A stretch of 43,418 bases of DNA from positions 1-43,418 of the forward strand of contig JANLSO010000016.1 in the NCBI GenBank assembly GCA_031362405.1. Reading direction: 5' to 3'. The notes beneath the pieces were generated by a model. That model saw only the letters and a program-made list of their open reading frames with translations. It did not search any database and had not been told where the DNA came from. This stretch comes from JANLSO01 sp031362405 (GTDB taxonomy: Bacteria; Actinomycetota; Thermoleophilia; Miltoncostaeales; Miltoncostaeaceae). Numbering within the stretch: position 1 is the first letter of the stretch; every line of letters starts with the position of its first letter. Positions 16,789-25,990 of this stretch are shown in pieces. The position numbers were made by a program, and so were the translations under genes.

Positions 16789-19215
16789 GTGCCCCGTCTC
16801 ACTGCGCCCCGCTCGAGGTTCCTCCGTCGCCTTCACATCGCCGTGCTCGCCCTCACCGCAATCGTCGCGCCATCGATCGCGCAGGCCGGCCCGCCGGCGG
16901 GCTTCACCCTGCGGACGATCGCCGCCGGTTTCGAGCTTCCGACCGCGTTCGCCCACGCGCCCGACGGACGGATCTTCGTCGCCGAGAAATCCGGGCGAGT
17001 CATGGTGGTCGAGCGAGGCGTCAACCGGGTCTTCCTCGACCTGCGTGCCGAGGTGAACTCCGGTTCAGACGGCGGCCTTCTCGGCCTGGTGCTCGACCCT
17101 GATTTCGCCGCGAACGGAAGGGTGTACGTGATGTACACCCGCGATCCGCGTCCGGGCTCCGACCGGGACGTTCCGTCGGAGGAGATCATCGCCAGCTACG
17201 CGCCGACGACCTCCGACCGCAACGGCGGGGATCCGGCGAGCCAACGTCGGCTGCTCGGTGGCGTCTCGGTGGCCCGGCTGTTCCACGCCGGCGGTGGGCT
17301 CGACTTCGACGCCCGTGGGCGCCTGCTGGCCAGCATCGGCGACGGCGCGAACTGGGTCGATGTCGACCCCCGGGCGCTCGCCAGCCAGGATCCCGACAAC
17401 CTCGCGGGAAAGGTCGTGCGCATCGACCCGGTCACCGGGGCGGGCGTCACCGACAACCCCGGCTATGAGCCGCTCAACCCGAACTCCGTGCGCTCGAGGG
17501 TCATCGCCCGTGGGCTGCGGAACCCGTTTCGCCTGAATGTCGACGACGCGACCGGCCTCGTCTACGTGGGTGACGTGGGATGGAACGACTGGGAAGAACT
17601 GAACGTGATCGACCCCGCCGGGGCTCCCGGCCGAGAGCGCAACTTTGGCTGGCCGTGCTTTGAGGGTGGCGACACCGGGCCGCAGACCCAGGCGGGGTAC
17701 ACAACCGACCGCGAGACCGCCTCCGCGTGTGCCGCGCGCATCGCCGAGGGTTCGACCGGCCCGGTGTTCGCCCGACGCCACGGGGGCGGCAACGCGTCGA
17801 TCACCGGTGGTCCGGTCTACCGGGCTGAGGCCTTCGGCGCTCCGTACCAGGGGGCCGTTTTTCTTGCCGACTACGCACGTGACGAGTTCATCGTGGTCCG
17901 CCCCGACGGGGGCGCTGAGAGCTTCGGAACCGCCGGCAACTGGGGCAACCCGGTCGACATCGATATCTCACCCCGGGGAACCATCACCTACGCGGCGATT
18001 GCCGCCGGAACCATCCGCGAGATCGCCCCGCGCGGCGCCAACCAGCCGCCCACCGCGGTGCTGACTGCCACACCCGACACCGGTCAACCGCCCTTGGCCG
18101 CACGCTTCGCAGGTTCCGCGTCGAGCGACCCCGACCCCGGCGCCCGCCTGTCCTACACGTGGGACTTCGGTGACGGCAGCGCCGGCGCGACCGGCTCCAC
18201 GGCGACCCACACTTACACCGCGCGCGGCTCGTTCGTCGCATCGCTGACCGTCACCGACGAGCAGGGGGCCACCGACACCGCCACGCTGCCCGTCGACGTC
18301 GGTAATACTCGCCCGACCGTCACGATCAAGATGCGCGGTGGTGATGCCACGTACCGGGTTGGCGACCATCTGCCCTTCACGATCTCGGCGTCGGATCCGG
18401 AGGATGGTGCACTCTCCGGGGCACGCGTGACCTGGCAGGTCGTCACCCACCATCTCGAGCACCGCCACTACGACGCGACGCGCACGGGTACCTCAGGAGA
18501 ACTCGACACCGATTTCCACGGTGACGACAGCTTTCTCGAGCTGCGGGCAACGGCCGTCGATTCGCTGGCCGGAGCACGCACCACCACGCTGACCATTCGG
18601 CCCCAGACACGGCCCCTAGCCGTGGTGAGCGATCCCCCCGGAGCGCCGTTCGTCCTCGATGGCCAGGCGCACGTCGCCCCCTACGGCAGGGAGGCCGTCA
18701 TCGGGGGAACCCACACCCTGACGCCCCCCGCGACCACACCGATTGCAGGCGTGAGCTACCGGCTCGCGGACGTACGCGACGGCGCGGCGCCGGTACTCGC
18801 ACCGCATGGGTTCGCGATGGGCGACGCCGCCCGGATGATCACGCTGCGCTACGCCTCAGGGCAGGCCGGCCTCAGCCCATTCGAATCGGGAAACCTGCCC
18901 TCGGGGCAGGCACCTTCCGGCCGTACCCCGAGCTCGCGGTCGGGCCTTGCGATCTTTCATCTGCGTGTCACCCGCGTCGGCGCCGCGCTGCGTGTTCGCG
19001 CTCGCCTCACACGCGCGGTGACCGTGCGTGTCGCGGTAGAGGTTCGGGTTGGCCAGCGCTGGAAGGCAGTTGCTCGCCGACGGATAACGGGGGCGCTCAT
19101 CGCCATCGACGTGCCGTACCGGTCCGGGCAGCGGTTGCGACTCCGGATTCCTTCGACCACGGGTTCGCCCACCGTGATCGTCAGGCTGCCGACGCCTCGT
19201 CGGCGGGCAGGGTAA
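16789..19215 (+). CDS. Secreted PQQ-type sugar dehydrogenase-like propeller with PKD domain
   Basis: The 808-residue protein has a signal peptide (HIAVLALTAIVAPSIAQAG). Residues about 38-410 form a GSDH/sorbosone-dehydrogenase six-blade propeller: GFELPTAFAHAPDGRIFVAEKSG, LLGLVLDPDFAANGRVYVMY, the FHAGGGLDFDARGRLL histidine loop, ARGLRNPFRLN and VGDVGWNDWEELNVI. A PKD domain follows at about 418-505 (LSYTWDFGDGSAG, THTYTARGSFVASLTVTDEQ), then Ig-like modules and a basic beta-rich tail. These enzymes oxidise sugars with PQQ outside the cell, but many family members are not proven to bind PQQ. The 3' end overlaps the convergent kinase gene by 35 bp. Start GTG has no evident ribosome site. Confidence 0.85.
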   Translation: MPRLTAPRSRFLRRLHIAVLALTAIVAPSIAQAGPPAGFTLRTIAAGFELPTAFAHAPDGRIFVAEKSGRVMVVERGVNRVFLDLRAEVNSGSDGGLLGLVLDPDFAANGRVYVMYTRDPRPGSDRDVPSEEIIASYAPTTSDRNGGDPASQRRLLGGVSVARLFHAGGGLDFDARGRLLASIGDGANWVDVDPRALASQDPDNLAGKVVRIDPVTGAGVTDNPGYEPLNPNSVRSRVIARGLRNPFRLNVDDATGLVYVGDVGWNDWEELNVIDPAGAPGRERNFGWPCFEGGDTGPQTQAGYTTDRETASACAARIAEGSTGPVFARRHGGGNASITGGPVYRAEAFGAPYQGAVFLADYARDEFIVVRPDGGAESFGTAGNWGNPVDIDISPRGTITYAAIAAGTIREIAPRGANQPPTAVLTATPDTGQPPLAARFAGSASSDPDPGARLSYTWDFGDGSAGATGSTATHTYTARGSFVASLTVTDEQGATDTATLPVDVGNTRPTVTIKMRGGDATYRVGDHLPFTISASDPEDGALSGARVTWQVVTHHLEHRHYDATRTGTSGELDTDFHGDDSFLELRATAVDSLAGARTTTLTIRPQTRPLAVVSDPPGAPFVLDGQAHVAPYGREAVIGGTHTLTPPATTPIAGVSYRLADVRDGAAPVLAPHGFAMGDAARMITLRYASGQAGLSPFESGNLPSGQAPSGRTPSSRSGLAIFHLRVTRVGAALRVRARLTRAVTVRVAVEVRVGQRWKAVARRRITGALIAIDVPYRSGQRLRLRIPSTTGSPTVIVRLPTPRRRAG

Positions 19216-20266
19216 AGCAGACCCGCGCCCCGCCGCCGTCGCGGTTCTCGGCCCAGATCCGACCTCCGTGGGCCTCGACGAGGCCGCGGGCGATCGCCAG
19301 CCCCAGCCCAGCGCCTGCGCCGTCGCGTACCCGGGCGCGGTCGCCCCGCCAGAAGTGATCGAACATCTGGCGGATCGCCTCGGGGGCCAGCCCTTCGCCG
19401 GTGTCTTCGACGGAAAGGCGCACAAGGTTCTCGTCACGCAGGACGACGAGCGATACGTGCCCGTCGCGGGGGGTGTGTCGCAGCGCGTTGCGCACGAGGT
19501 TGTCGAGGACGCGTCCCACCTTGTCGGGGGCGCAGCGGACAGCCGGGATGTCGTCGGCGATCTGCGAATCGAGATGCACGCGGCGGGCGTCAGCCTCGGC
19601 CTCGACTCCGCGCAGGCAGGCCTCCACGAGCGACTGAACAGGTGCCGGACGCATCTCGAAGTTGATCGCGCCGGCATCCAAACGCGCGAGCTCGAAGAGG
19701 TCTTCGATGAGGCCACCCAAGGCGTCGACCTGGGCGTGCATCGCGGGCAGGTAGTGGTCGGCCTCGACGATGCCGTCTTCAACGGCCTCGATCATCGCCT
19801 GCAGTGAGGCCAGCGGAGTGCGCAGATCGTGTCCCGCCCAGGCGACGAGCTGACGCCGCGAATCGAAGAGGTCCTCGACGTGTTCGGCCATGGTGTTGAA
19901 CGAGGCGGCGAGGGCATCGATCTCGGCGGGCCCACCTCGAGGGGCACGTGCCGAGAGCTCGCCCGCGGCCATCGCCGCCGGCGCGGCGCGCAGACGGGCG
20001 ATCTGGTGTGTGAGGGAACGCGCCAACACCAACGCCCCGACCAACGCCGCGAGGGCCGCACCGCAGGCCGCGATGACGATCGACAGGTCGTGGCCTTCGA
20101 ACATGACGAATCCGGTGGCGAGGACCGCCGCGAGGGGCAGCGTCACCGCGAGCAAAGCGAAGGCGACCAACTGCATCGCGAGCGTCGGCAAATGGCGTAT
20201 CGCGAACGCCGCGATGATGCCCACGGCGAGTGTCGCCGCCGCCAGCTCAAGGGCGAAGAGGATCAC
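19181..20266 (-). CDS. Sensor histidine kinase
   Basis: The 361-residue protein has two to three N-terminal hydrophobic segments (about 3-22, 30-55, 62-84) with almost no extracytoplasmic loop, a HAMP-like region (about 85-137), the HisKA box WAGHDLRTPLASLQ with H146, and an HATPase domain with N-box DNLVRNALRHTP, G1 DTGEGL, F-box FDHFWRGDR and G2 GAGLGLAIARGLVEAHGG. All kinase boxes are present. Its start overlaps the regulator's stop by 4 bp. The short loops suggest it senses the membrane or an intracellular cue. Being convergent with the sugar-dehydrogenase gene does not imply regulation of it. Confidence 0.93.
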   Translation of the reverse strand: MILFALELAAATLAVGIIAAFAIRHLPTLAMQLVAFALLAVTLPLAAVLATGFVMFEGHDLSIVIAACGAALAALVGALVLARSLTHQIARLRAAPAAMAAGELSARAPRGGPAEIDALAASFNTMAEHVEDLFDSRRQLVAWAGHDLRTPLASLQAMIEAVEDGIVEADHYLPAMHAQVDALGGLIEDLFELARLDAGAINFEMRPAPVQSLVEACLRGVEAEADARRVHLDSQIADDIPAVRCAPDKVGRVLDNLVRNALRHTPRDGHVSLVVLRDENLVRLSVEDTGEGLAPEAIRQMFDHFWRGDRARVRDGAGAGLGLAIARGLVEAHGGRIWAENRDGGGARVCFTLPADEASAA

Positions 20267-20973
20267 GCCAGGACCGCCGGCACGAGCCGGTACCCCACTC
20301 CCCAGACGGTCTCGATGAGCATCGGGTTCGACGGGTCGTGCTCGAGTTTTTCGCGTAGACGGCGTACATGAACGGTCACGGTGCCGGTATCACAGGCCGG
20401 GAGGTGCCCCCAAACGCGGTCCATCAGGTGATCGCGTGAGAATACCTGCCGCGGATGTTTCGCGAGAAACCAGAGGAGGTCGAACTCGCGCGCGGTCAGC
20501 CGGATGTCGCGACCCGCGTGGCGAATCTCCCGCGTGCCGACGTCGATCTCGAGATCGCCGTGGACGATGCGCTCAGGCGACGGGTCGAGTGCCGAACGAC
20601 GCAGCACGGCGCGCACCCGGGCGACCAGCTCGCGTGGTGAGAACGGTTTGGTGACGTAGTCGTCGGCGCCGAGCTCGAGGCCGACGATTCGATCCGACTC
20701 TTCCCCGCGCGCGGTGAGCAGGATCACGGGCAGCCGCGACTCGCTGCGGATACGGCGACAGACCTCGAGGCCGTCGAGGCCGGGCAGCATGACGTCGAGC
20801 ACGACGAGGCTCGGGGAATCGCGGGCGAGCGACAAAAGGGCCTCGGGGCCGTCGGCGGCCTCGACCACGTCGAGACCCTCGCGGCGCAGGTACCGACAGA
20901 CCACATCGCGCACGACCGGCTCGTCGTCGACCACCAAGACAGGACCCGTCATCTCGCGGCCATCGCGTGTCAT
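20263..20973 (-). CDS. OmpR/PhoB-family response regulator
   Basis: ATG 20973 with GGAG five bases upstream gives 236 residues; ATG 20994 and 20952 are other in-frame options. The receiver shows VVDDEP, phospho-acceptor D60 in VVLDVMLPGLDG, LLTARG and YVTKPFSPRELVARV. The winged helix follows at about 135-232 (DLEIDVGTREIRHAGRDI, then TAREFDLLWFLAKHPRQVFS, VTVHVRRLREKLE, TVWGVGYRL). It is first in a two-gene operon with the overlapping histidine kinase. Its DNA targets are not recognisable here. Confidence 0.94.
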   Translation of the reverse strand: MTRDGREMTGPVLVVDDEPVVRDVVCRYLRREGLDVVEAADGPEALLSLARDSPSLVVLDVMLPGLDGLEVCRRIRSESRLPVILLTARGEESDRIVGLELGADDYVTKPFSPRELVARVRAVLRRSALDPSPERIVHGDLEIDVGTREIRHAGRDIRLTAREFDLLWFLAKHPRQVFSRDHLMDRVWGHLPACDTGTVTVHVRRLREKLEHDPSNPMLIETVWGVGYRLVPAVLA

Positions 20974-21053
20974 CCGCACTCCGAGTTGTCGCATAAGACG
21001 TGACCGTAGAGCCGGCGGCTTACGGGAACGTTACGACGCGCGGGTCGACTCGC

Positions 21054-21776
21054 CTAAAGCGCGGGAGCGTACCTCGCGAGCTGCGCGGTGATGATCGTCA
21101 TCTGACCAGTTGCCACGAGCACCCCGAAAATAATGAGCGTCACCGCCCCGGCGGCGCTGACCACCCGCATATGGCGCTTCACGAAGCTCATCGCGGTGGT
21201 CGCTTGGTGGAAGAACAAGCCCGTGAGAAGAAGTGGCAACCCGATGCCCAGGGAGTAGACGAACAACAATGACGCGCCGAGGCGTGCGCTGCCGGCGGTG
21301 AGGGCCAGGGTCAGCGCGACGCCGAGGGTCGGTCCGAGGCAGGGCGTCCAGCCGATGGCGAAAACGGTACCGGCAAGGCACGCACCGACAAGCGTGGCGG
21401 GCCGGCTGGTCAGGCGGAAGCGCCGTTCACGCATCAAGAACATCGGGACGCCCTTGCCCAATAGCAGCAGGCCCATGAGCACGATGAACAGGCCGCCGAC
21501 AAGCTCGAGGGCGTGACGGTGCTCGAGCAGGACGTTGCGTCCAAAGAGCCCGGCCCCGGCGCCGAGCAGCGTGAAGGTCGCCGCAAAACCGGCGACGAAC
21601 GCCAGGGTCGGAACCACGACCGCCCAGCGCCGTGAGATGCGCTCCTCGAAGCCCACGCCGGAGATGAACCCGAGGTAGGCCGGAACGAGCGGCAGGACGC
21701 ACGGCGAAAGGAACGAGACGAAACCCGCCGCGAAGGCGATGGAATACGAGACGGGGTCGGCACCGAGCACCCGCAA
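21054..21776 (-). CDS. ccdA: CcdA-family thiol-disulfide transmembrane reductase
   Basis: The 240-residue polytopic protein has six hydrophobic segments and the two conserved proline-flanked cysteines, FLSPCVLPLVPAYL near the N-terminus and IGWTPCLGPTLG in the middle. CcdA/DsbD-like proteins pass electrons from cytosolic thioredoxin to extracytoplasmic thiols, for example in cytochrome c maturation. No thioredoxin-like partner or ResB/ResC gene is adjacent. The start could be TTG 21776 or GTG 21770; neither has a strong ribosome site. It is divergent from the pentapeptide-repeat gene. Confidence 0.88.
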   Translation of the reverse strand: MRVLGADPVSYSIAFAAGFVSFLSPCVLPLVPAYLGFISGVGFEERISRRWAVVVPTLAFVAGFAATFTLLGAGAGLFGRNVLLEHRHALELVGGLFIVLMGLLLLGKGVPMFLMRERRFRLTSRPATLVGACLAGTVFAIGWTPCLGPTLGVALTLALTAGSARLGASLLFVYSLGIGLPLLLTGLFFHQATTAMSFVKRHMRVVSAAGAVTLIIFGVLVATGQMTIITAQLARYAPAL

Positions 21777-21884
21777 AGGATCGCACGACCGACGCGATGC
21801 GGCGAGCGGCGATTGTCATCGGCTCGACCCGGCCGTCCCCACCGACATACGATGGAGACCAGCCCCGAAAACTGAGGAGTTTCG

Positions 21885-22745
21885 ATGACGCGATGCACCC
21901 TCCCGCTCATCGCCGTGACCGGGCTCGCCTTAGGCCTGTGTGCCAGTACGCCGGCCGTCGCGAAGGTCGTGCGTGGCTGCAGCATCGTGGGATCACCGAC
22001 AAAGTCGGTCCACACCGTTTGCCCGAGAGTCGATCTGCGCGGCGTGAACCTCGCCAGGACCGACCTGCAGTACGCCGTCTTCACGGGTGCGATTCTCGAT
22101 CGGGCCAACCTTTCGGGAGCCAACCTCAACGGCGCCGTGCTCAACGACGTGCATGCGGTGCGCGTCAACCTGACCGGCGCGCTGATGCATCAGGCCTATC
22201 TGGTCGAGGCCAACCTCACCCGCGCGCGGCTCGTTGGTGCGCATCTTTTCAGCGCTCATATGTACGAGGCGAAATTGGCCGGAGCGCACTTATCGGGGGC
22301 GTATCTCAACGGCGCGCAGCTCGCCGAGGGCAATCTGCGTGGCGCGGATCTTCACGCGGCCGATCTCTCGCGCGGCCACTTCTACGACTCTGACTTCACC
22401 GGAGCGGATCTGCGCGACACGCAGTCCTACAAAGCCGACTTCACGGGCAACCTGATGGAAAGGGTGAAGCTCGATCGCGCCGACCTCGCCGGTGCCGATT
22501 TCACGAAAGCGCATCTGGCCGGAGCAACCCTGTCGGGATCGTCTCTCGCCGGCGCGTTCTTCAATCGCGCAGACCTGACCGGTGGCGACTTGTCGGGTGT
22601 GCATGCGTTCGGTGCCGACTTCTTCCGCACGAATCTGACCGACGGAAACCTGCGCGACGCGGACTTCACCGGGGCAAACATGACCGGAGCAACCCTTGCC
22701 GGCGCCGACACCACGGGCGCGATCTTCACGGCTGCCGTACGCTGA
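21885..22745 (+). CDS. Exported pentapeptide-repeat protein
   Basis: ATG 21885 follows GAGGAG. The 286-residue protein has a signal peptide (LPLIAVTGLALGLCASTPAVA) and then, from about residue 49 to the end, roughly 45 tandem five-residue units of the A(D/N)LxG type (for example RANLSGANLNGAVL, GADLRD, GATLAGADTTGA). Such repeats fold into a right-handed quadrilateral beta helix. Cytosolic relatives include DNA-mimic gyrase protectors, but an exported one is more likely structural or binding. Two cysteines early in the mature chain (RGCSI, TVCPR) may form a disulfide. A short hairpin covers the stop codon. Confidence 0.88.
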   Translation: MTRCTLPLIAVTGLALGLCASTPAVAKVVRGCSIVGSPTKSVHTVCPRVDLRGVNLARTDLQYAVFTGAILDRANLSGANLNGAVLNDVHAVRVNLTGALMHQAYLVEANLTRARLVGAHLFSAHMYEAKLAGAHLSGAYLNGAQLAEGNLRGADLHAADLSRGHFYDSDFTGADLRDTQSYKADFTGNLMERVKLDRADLAGADFTKAHLAGATLSGSSLAGAFFNRADLTGGDLSGVHAFGADFFRTNLTDGNLRDADFTGANMTGATLAGADTTGAIFTAAVR

Positions 22746-22760
22746 CGCGCCACCGTCAGC
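22741..22760 (+). terminator. 7-bp hairpin over the pentapeptide-gene stop
   Basis: GCTGACG (22741-22747) pairs with CGTCAGC (22754-22760) around a 6-nt loop and includes the TGA stop codon. There is no T-run, so a terminator role is weak. Confidence 0.3.
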
Positions 22761-23442
22761 GCCCTTGTCAGCCTTGCGCTGGTGGTGGTGGTCGGCCTTG
22801 GCACCTCGGCATCGACCGATCCCGTTGTTGATCCGGCACCCGCGAACCCGGAACGCGGCCTTGACTGCCGGCAACTGCGGGCATTGGTGCCCGTGTCTGT
22901 CGGCGCCCCCGCCCCAACCGGCTCGCCGCACTGCGGCTGTTCCGGGATGCTGGTCTTCAGCCAACGATCGGCACCCGCCGTTTCGCCGCGTCGCCGGGAT
23001 CTGCGCAGGCCGAGCGACTGATGACCGTTCACGCGCTGCGGGTCTGGCGGCAGCAGATCGGCGGGGTCCTGCGTGAGGTCGGCGGTGGCCGCGCCCTGGC
23101 CGCCGTGCTCGATGACGCGGCGCCGTCTCTCGCGGCGAACGCCGCAACACTCGCTCCGCTGCTACTCCGACTTTGAGGGCAACGTGCGCCCTCGGCACCA
23201 CTCAGAACGACGCTCGGCTAACGGCTCCCGTTCGTGCCGCTCTCGCGTACGAGGGAGTGCTCGTCGCTCTGGCCGATCGCTCGAGCCCGGCCCGCGTTCG
23301 CGCGACGGCGCCGGCCGCCCACGCATGGCTCGCGGAGTTTCGCCGGCACATCATCCGATTGGCTGCCCAGGTTGCACGGCCGGGTGGCGTCCAGCCGTTT
23401 CTGAACAGTGCCCTCAGCAGCTGTGATCTGGGGCCTGCCTGA
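22746..23442 (+). pseudogene. Decayed secreted-protein gene in three frames
   Basis: Directly after the pentapeptide stop, the frame encodes a signal-like helix (VSALVSLALVVVVGLGTSAS) and a Pro/Cys-rich chain to a stop at 23021, but without a sensible start. ATG 23021 overlaps that stop and reads 51 residues (VWRQQIGGVLREVGGGRALA) to 23176. The next frame overlaps again and reads AALAYEGVLVALADRSSP and HAWLAEFRRHIIRLAAQVA to 23442. All three pieces look like parts of one helical exported protein broken by at least two indels. Tandem overlapping short genes are possible but less likely. Function unknown. Confidence 0.4.
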
Positions 23443-23752
23443 ACCCTCCCCGGCGCCGGCACCCGGCGCGCCAAGTGTGAGCGTCCCGCCGACGCGAGGC
23501 CTGTCGGTGGAGGAGGCCTTCACGGCGCTCTGTGGAGCCGGGCGTGTGCCCCTGCCTCAGGCGGTCATTGTCGGCGAGGCCCTCCGCGCGGGCGCGTCCC
23601 GCCGTGTCCGGATCATGGCGCTGCGGTCTGTTCCCTCAGCAGGACGACCCGCGTCTCCCGGGCCGGCGCGGTGCTGCGGCTTGGCGTTTTCCAGGGCTAT
23701 GCGGTGCTCTTCTCGAGCAGTTGCGGGTTACGGGGGGCCCGATCCGCGTTAG
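23408..23752 (+). pseudogene. Unassigned remnant before the BI-1 gene
   Basis: A frame of 114 residues contains a Pro-rich linker (SPAPAPGAPSVSVPPTRG) and the plausible segment LSVEEAFTALCGAGRVPLPQ. After that it turns into low-quality Arg/Ser sequence, while another frame reads ALLEQLRVTGGPIRVS. It looks like the tail of the decayed locus upstream, not an intact gene. Nothing else is seen in the stretch up to 23748. Confidence 0.25.
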
Positions 23753-24444
23753 TTTCGCCCGCCGCCGCCCATGAGGTTCAGGATCAGCAGGAAGACGTTG
23801 AACACGTCGAGGAAGATGCTGACCGCGATCATCGCGGCCTGCTCTTCGCGGGCGCGGCGGAGACGGTTGAAGTCGTACATCGTGTACCCGGCGAAGATCA
23901 CGAGGCCGAGCACGCTGTAGATGATTCGACCACCGGGAATCTGCACGAAAATCGTGACGATCCCAAAGCCGATCAGGGCGAGCAGCGCCCAGAACAGGCC
24001 CCGCGCCATTCCCGACAGGTCACGCCGGGTCGCGTAGCCGTACGCGCCGAAAGCTGCGATGAAGAGCGCCGTGAGACCGGCCGATTGCCAGATGATCGAC
24101 GAACCGTTCTCCAGCGAGGCGTAGTTGCTGATCGTCGGGCCGATCGCGAGGCCCAAAAGAAGGCCAAGGGCGAACAGCAGGCCAAGCGCCAGTGGACCGT
24201 TCTGTGCTTTGCGCACGAACGACATCCCGAGTATCAGCCCGAGGGCACCGAGCCAAAAGATCATGGCTTGACCGAAACCGAGGTCACGACCGATGTAGGC
24301 GCCCGCGGCGGCGAATCCACAGGTCAGGGCGACCAGGAACATCACCTGCCCGAAGACCGTCTTGGCCTGCGTTGCCGACTGCGCGGCGGGGGCGAGCTCG
24401 GGCGCGAGCCCGTAGTTCTGACCGTCACCGAGATTGCTGCTCAT
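23749..24444 (-). CDS. Bax inhibitor-1/YccA family membrane protein
   Basis: The 231-residue protein has a polar N-terminus (about 1-27) and seven hydrophobic helices, with the family end RIIYSVLGLVIFAGYTMYDFNRL and AVSIFLDVFNVFLLILNLMGGG. These match bacterial YbhL/YccA relatives of BI-1, including the conserved aspartates near the last helices (YDF, LDVFN) that make up the pH-dependent leak gate in BsYetJ. It may act as a calcium or proton leak, or protect membrane protein quality control. It is convergent with the decayed locus and transcribed alone. Confidence 0.92.
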   Translation of the reverse strand: MSSNLGDGQNYGLAPELAPAAQSATQAKTVFGQVMFLVALTCGFAAAGAYIGRDLGFGQAMIFWLGALGLILGMSFVRKAQNGPLALGLLFALGLLLGLAIGPTISNYASLENGSSIIWQSAGLTALFIAAFGAYGYATRRDLSGMARGLFWALLALIGFGIVTIFVQIPGGRIIYSVLGLVIFAGYTMYDFNRLRRAREEQAAMIAVSIFLDVFNVFLLILNLMGGGGRN

Positions 24445-24599
24445 GCGAGACCGACCTGATCGAGGGAAATGGCGCCTTGCGACAAGGGTAGCGCGCCGAC
24501 TTCCACCCGCACCAGTGGGGGCGGAGTCAACAACTGGTGCGCGGCACCGGTTGTTGGCTTTCGAGAGAATGCGCGCCTTCTATCGATGCGGGAGACGGT

Positions 24600-25484
24600 A
24601 TGGCTGGTTCGCGTTCGATCGCCCTTGTCACTTCTGCTCCCGCCCGTCATCTCGACGAGGATCTCCCGCCGTTGATCTCCGCCTTGGCGGTGCGCGGGGC
24701 GACGGTGGCGACACCCGACTGGGACGACGCCACCGTCGACTGGGCATCGTTCGACGTGGCGGTCGTGAGGTCGGTGTGGGACTACGCCCTGCGACGCGAC
24801 GAGTTCCTCGGCTGGGCCGATCGCGTGTCGGCGCTCACCCGTCTCGATAATCCGCCGGCGGTGCTGCGCTGGAACACCGACAAGCGCTATTTGGATGACC
24901 TCACCCGCGCCGGGGTTCCCGTGACGCCGACGAGGTTCATCGCGCCCGATGAGCCCGTCGTGCTGCCGTCGGACGGTGAGTTCGTGGTCAAGCCGACCGT
25001 GTCGGCGGGTTCGCTCGACACCGACCGCTACGGCCCCGACGATCACGCGACGGCGGGTGCCCACATCGCGCGACTCCAGGCCGAGGGCCGTACGGCGATG
25101 GTCCAGCCCTACCAGGCCGCCGTCGACGAGCAAGGCGAGACCGGCCTTGTGTTCATAGCGGGGAAGTTCAGCCACGCGTTTCGTAAAGGCGCGATCCTCG
25201 TGCCCGGAATGCAGACGGTCGAGGGGCTCTACGCCGAGGAAGACATCACACCGCGCGAGCCGTCGGCTGACGAACTGGGCGTCGCCCACGCAGCCCTGGC
25301 GGCCGTCCCCGGCGGCCCAGAACTCCTCTATGCCCGAGTCGACCTCGTCCCCGACGATGACGGCCGCCCGATCGTCCTCGAGCTAGAACTGGCTGAGCCG
25401 TCGCTCTTTCTCGAAACCGATCCGGGCGCGGCCAACCGCTTCGCGGCGGTCCTTATCCGTGCATCGTCGGGGCGGGTGACGTAG
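24600..25484 (+). CDS. ATP-grasp ligase (RimK/DcsG-like)
   Basis: ATG 24600 follows GGGAGA and gives 294 residues. The N-terminal part (IALVTSAPARHLDEDLPPLI, then DWDDATVDWASFDVAVVRSV and WDYALRRDEFL) matches the pre-ATP-grasp domain of glutathione-synthetase-like ligases such as cycloserine-pathway DcsG. The central and C-terminal parts carry VLRWNTDKRYLDDLTRAGVP, FVVKPTVSAGS (the phosphate-contacting lysine and loop), MVQPYQAAVDEQGETGLVFI and the metal-binding end ELLYARVDLVPDDDG with LELELAEPSLFL. It would join a carboxylate to an amine or thiol using ATP. The substrates are unknown, and no biosynthetic neighbours help. Confidence 0.85.
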   Translation: MAGSRSIALVTSAPARHLDEDLPPLISALAVRGATVATPDWDDATVDWASFDVAVVRSVWDYALRRDEFLGWADRVSALTRLDNPPAVLRWNTDKRYLDDLTRAGVPVTPTRFIAPDEPVVLPSDGEFVVKPTVSAGSLDTDRYGPDDHATAGAHIARLQAEGRTAMVQPYQAAVDEQGETGLVFIAGKFSHAFRKGAILVPGMQTVEGLYAEEDITPREPSADELGVAHAALAAVPGGPELLYARVDLVPDDDGRPIVLELELAEPSLFLETDPGAANRFAAVLIRASSGRVT

Positions 25485-25990
25485 CGAACCGGGCGCTACG
25501 CCCTCGAGCACTCTGTCTTTTCGCCGTCGAGACTCTTTGAAAAACAGACTCGCGGGGCAGCGAGCCCGGCGTGAGGCCGCCCCGGCGTGTCGTCAAGTCT
25601 CTCAGCTCTCTGGCGGATGGTGATCTCGGTTCCCTCGTCGGCACGGACAGTGGTGTTCTCGGTGTGGCAGAACGATGAACTCCCATGATCCACAGTCGCC
25701 CCGCAGAGCCTGCGCGAGCCCCAGGACACTTCCCAGGCGACACGAGACTCGTTCGTGTCGTCGCTCCGAAGATCGCACTGAACTCCACCATCGCGTCGCC
25801 GGGGACACCCTCCTGATCGACGGGAACTGCGTAGGTGTGTGTGTCTGGCCCGTCGCATTGGAAGGACGCTCCGCCAGGTCGGCTCTGGGGTGGCCGAATT
25901 GGAGCCCGGTTTGGGAAACACAAGCAACGGACAACGGTCGTGACGCTCCCCATCAGGCGTGACCCAATGGCCGATCATCCTCGGTCCCGC
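25485..25990. other. Unresolved stretch, possibly a degraded minus-strand gene
   Basis: No intact gene is convincing here. On the minus strand, pieces in two frames look protein-like: FQCDGPDTHTYAVPVDQEGV with AMVEFSAIFGA near 25750-25880, and CHTENTTVRADEGTEITIRQ near 25600-25680. These could be parts of a small secreted Cys-containing protein broken by an indel. On the plus strand a GTG at 25959 opens a 118-residue frame, but that is antisense to a better candidate at 25991-26209. Confidence 0.3.
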
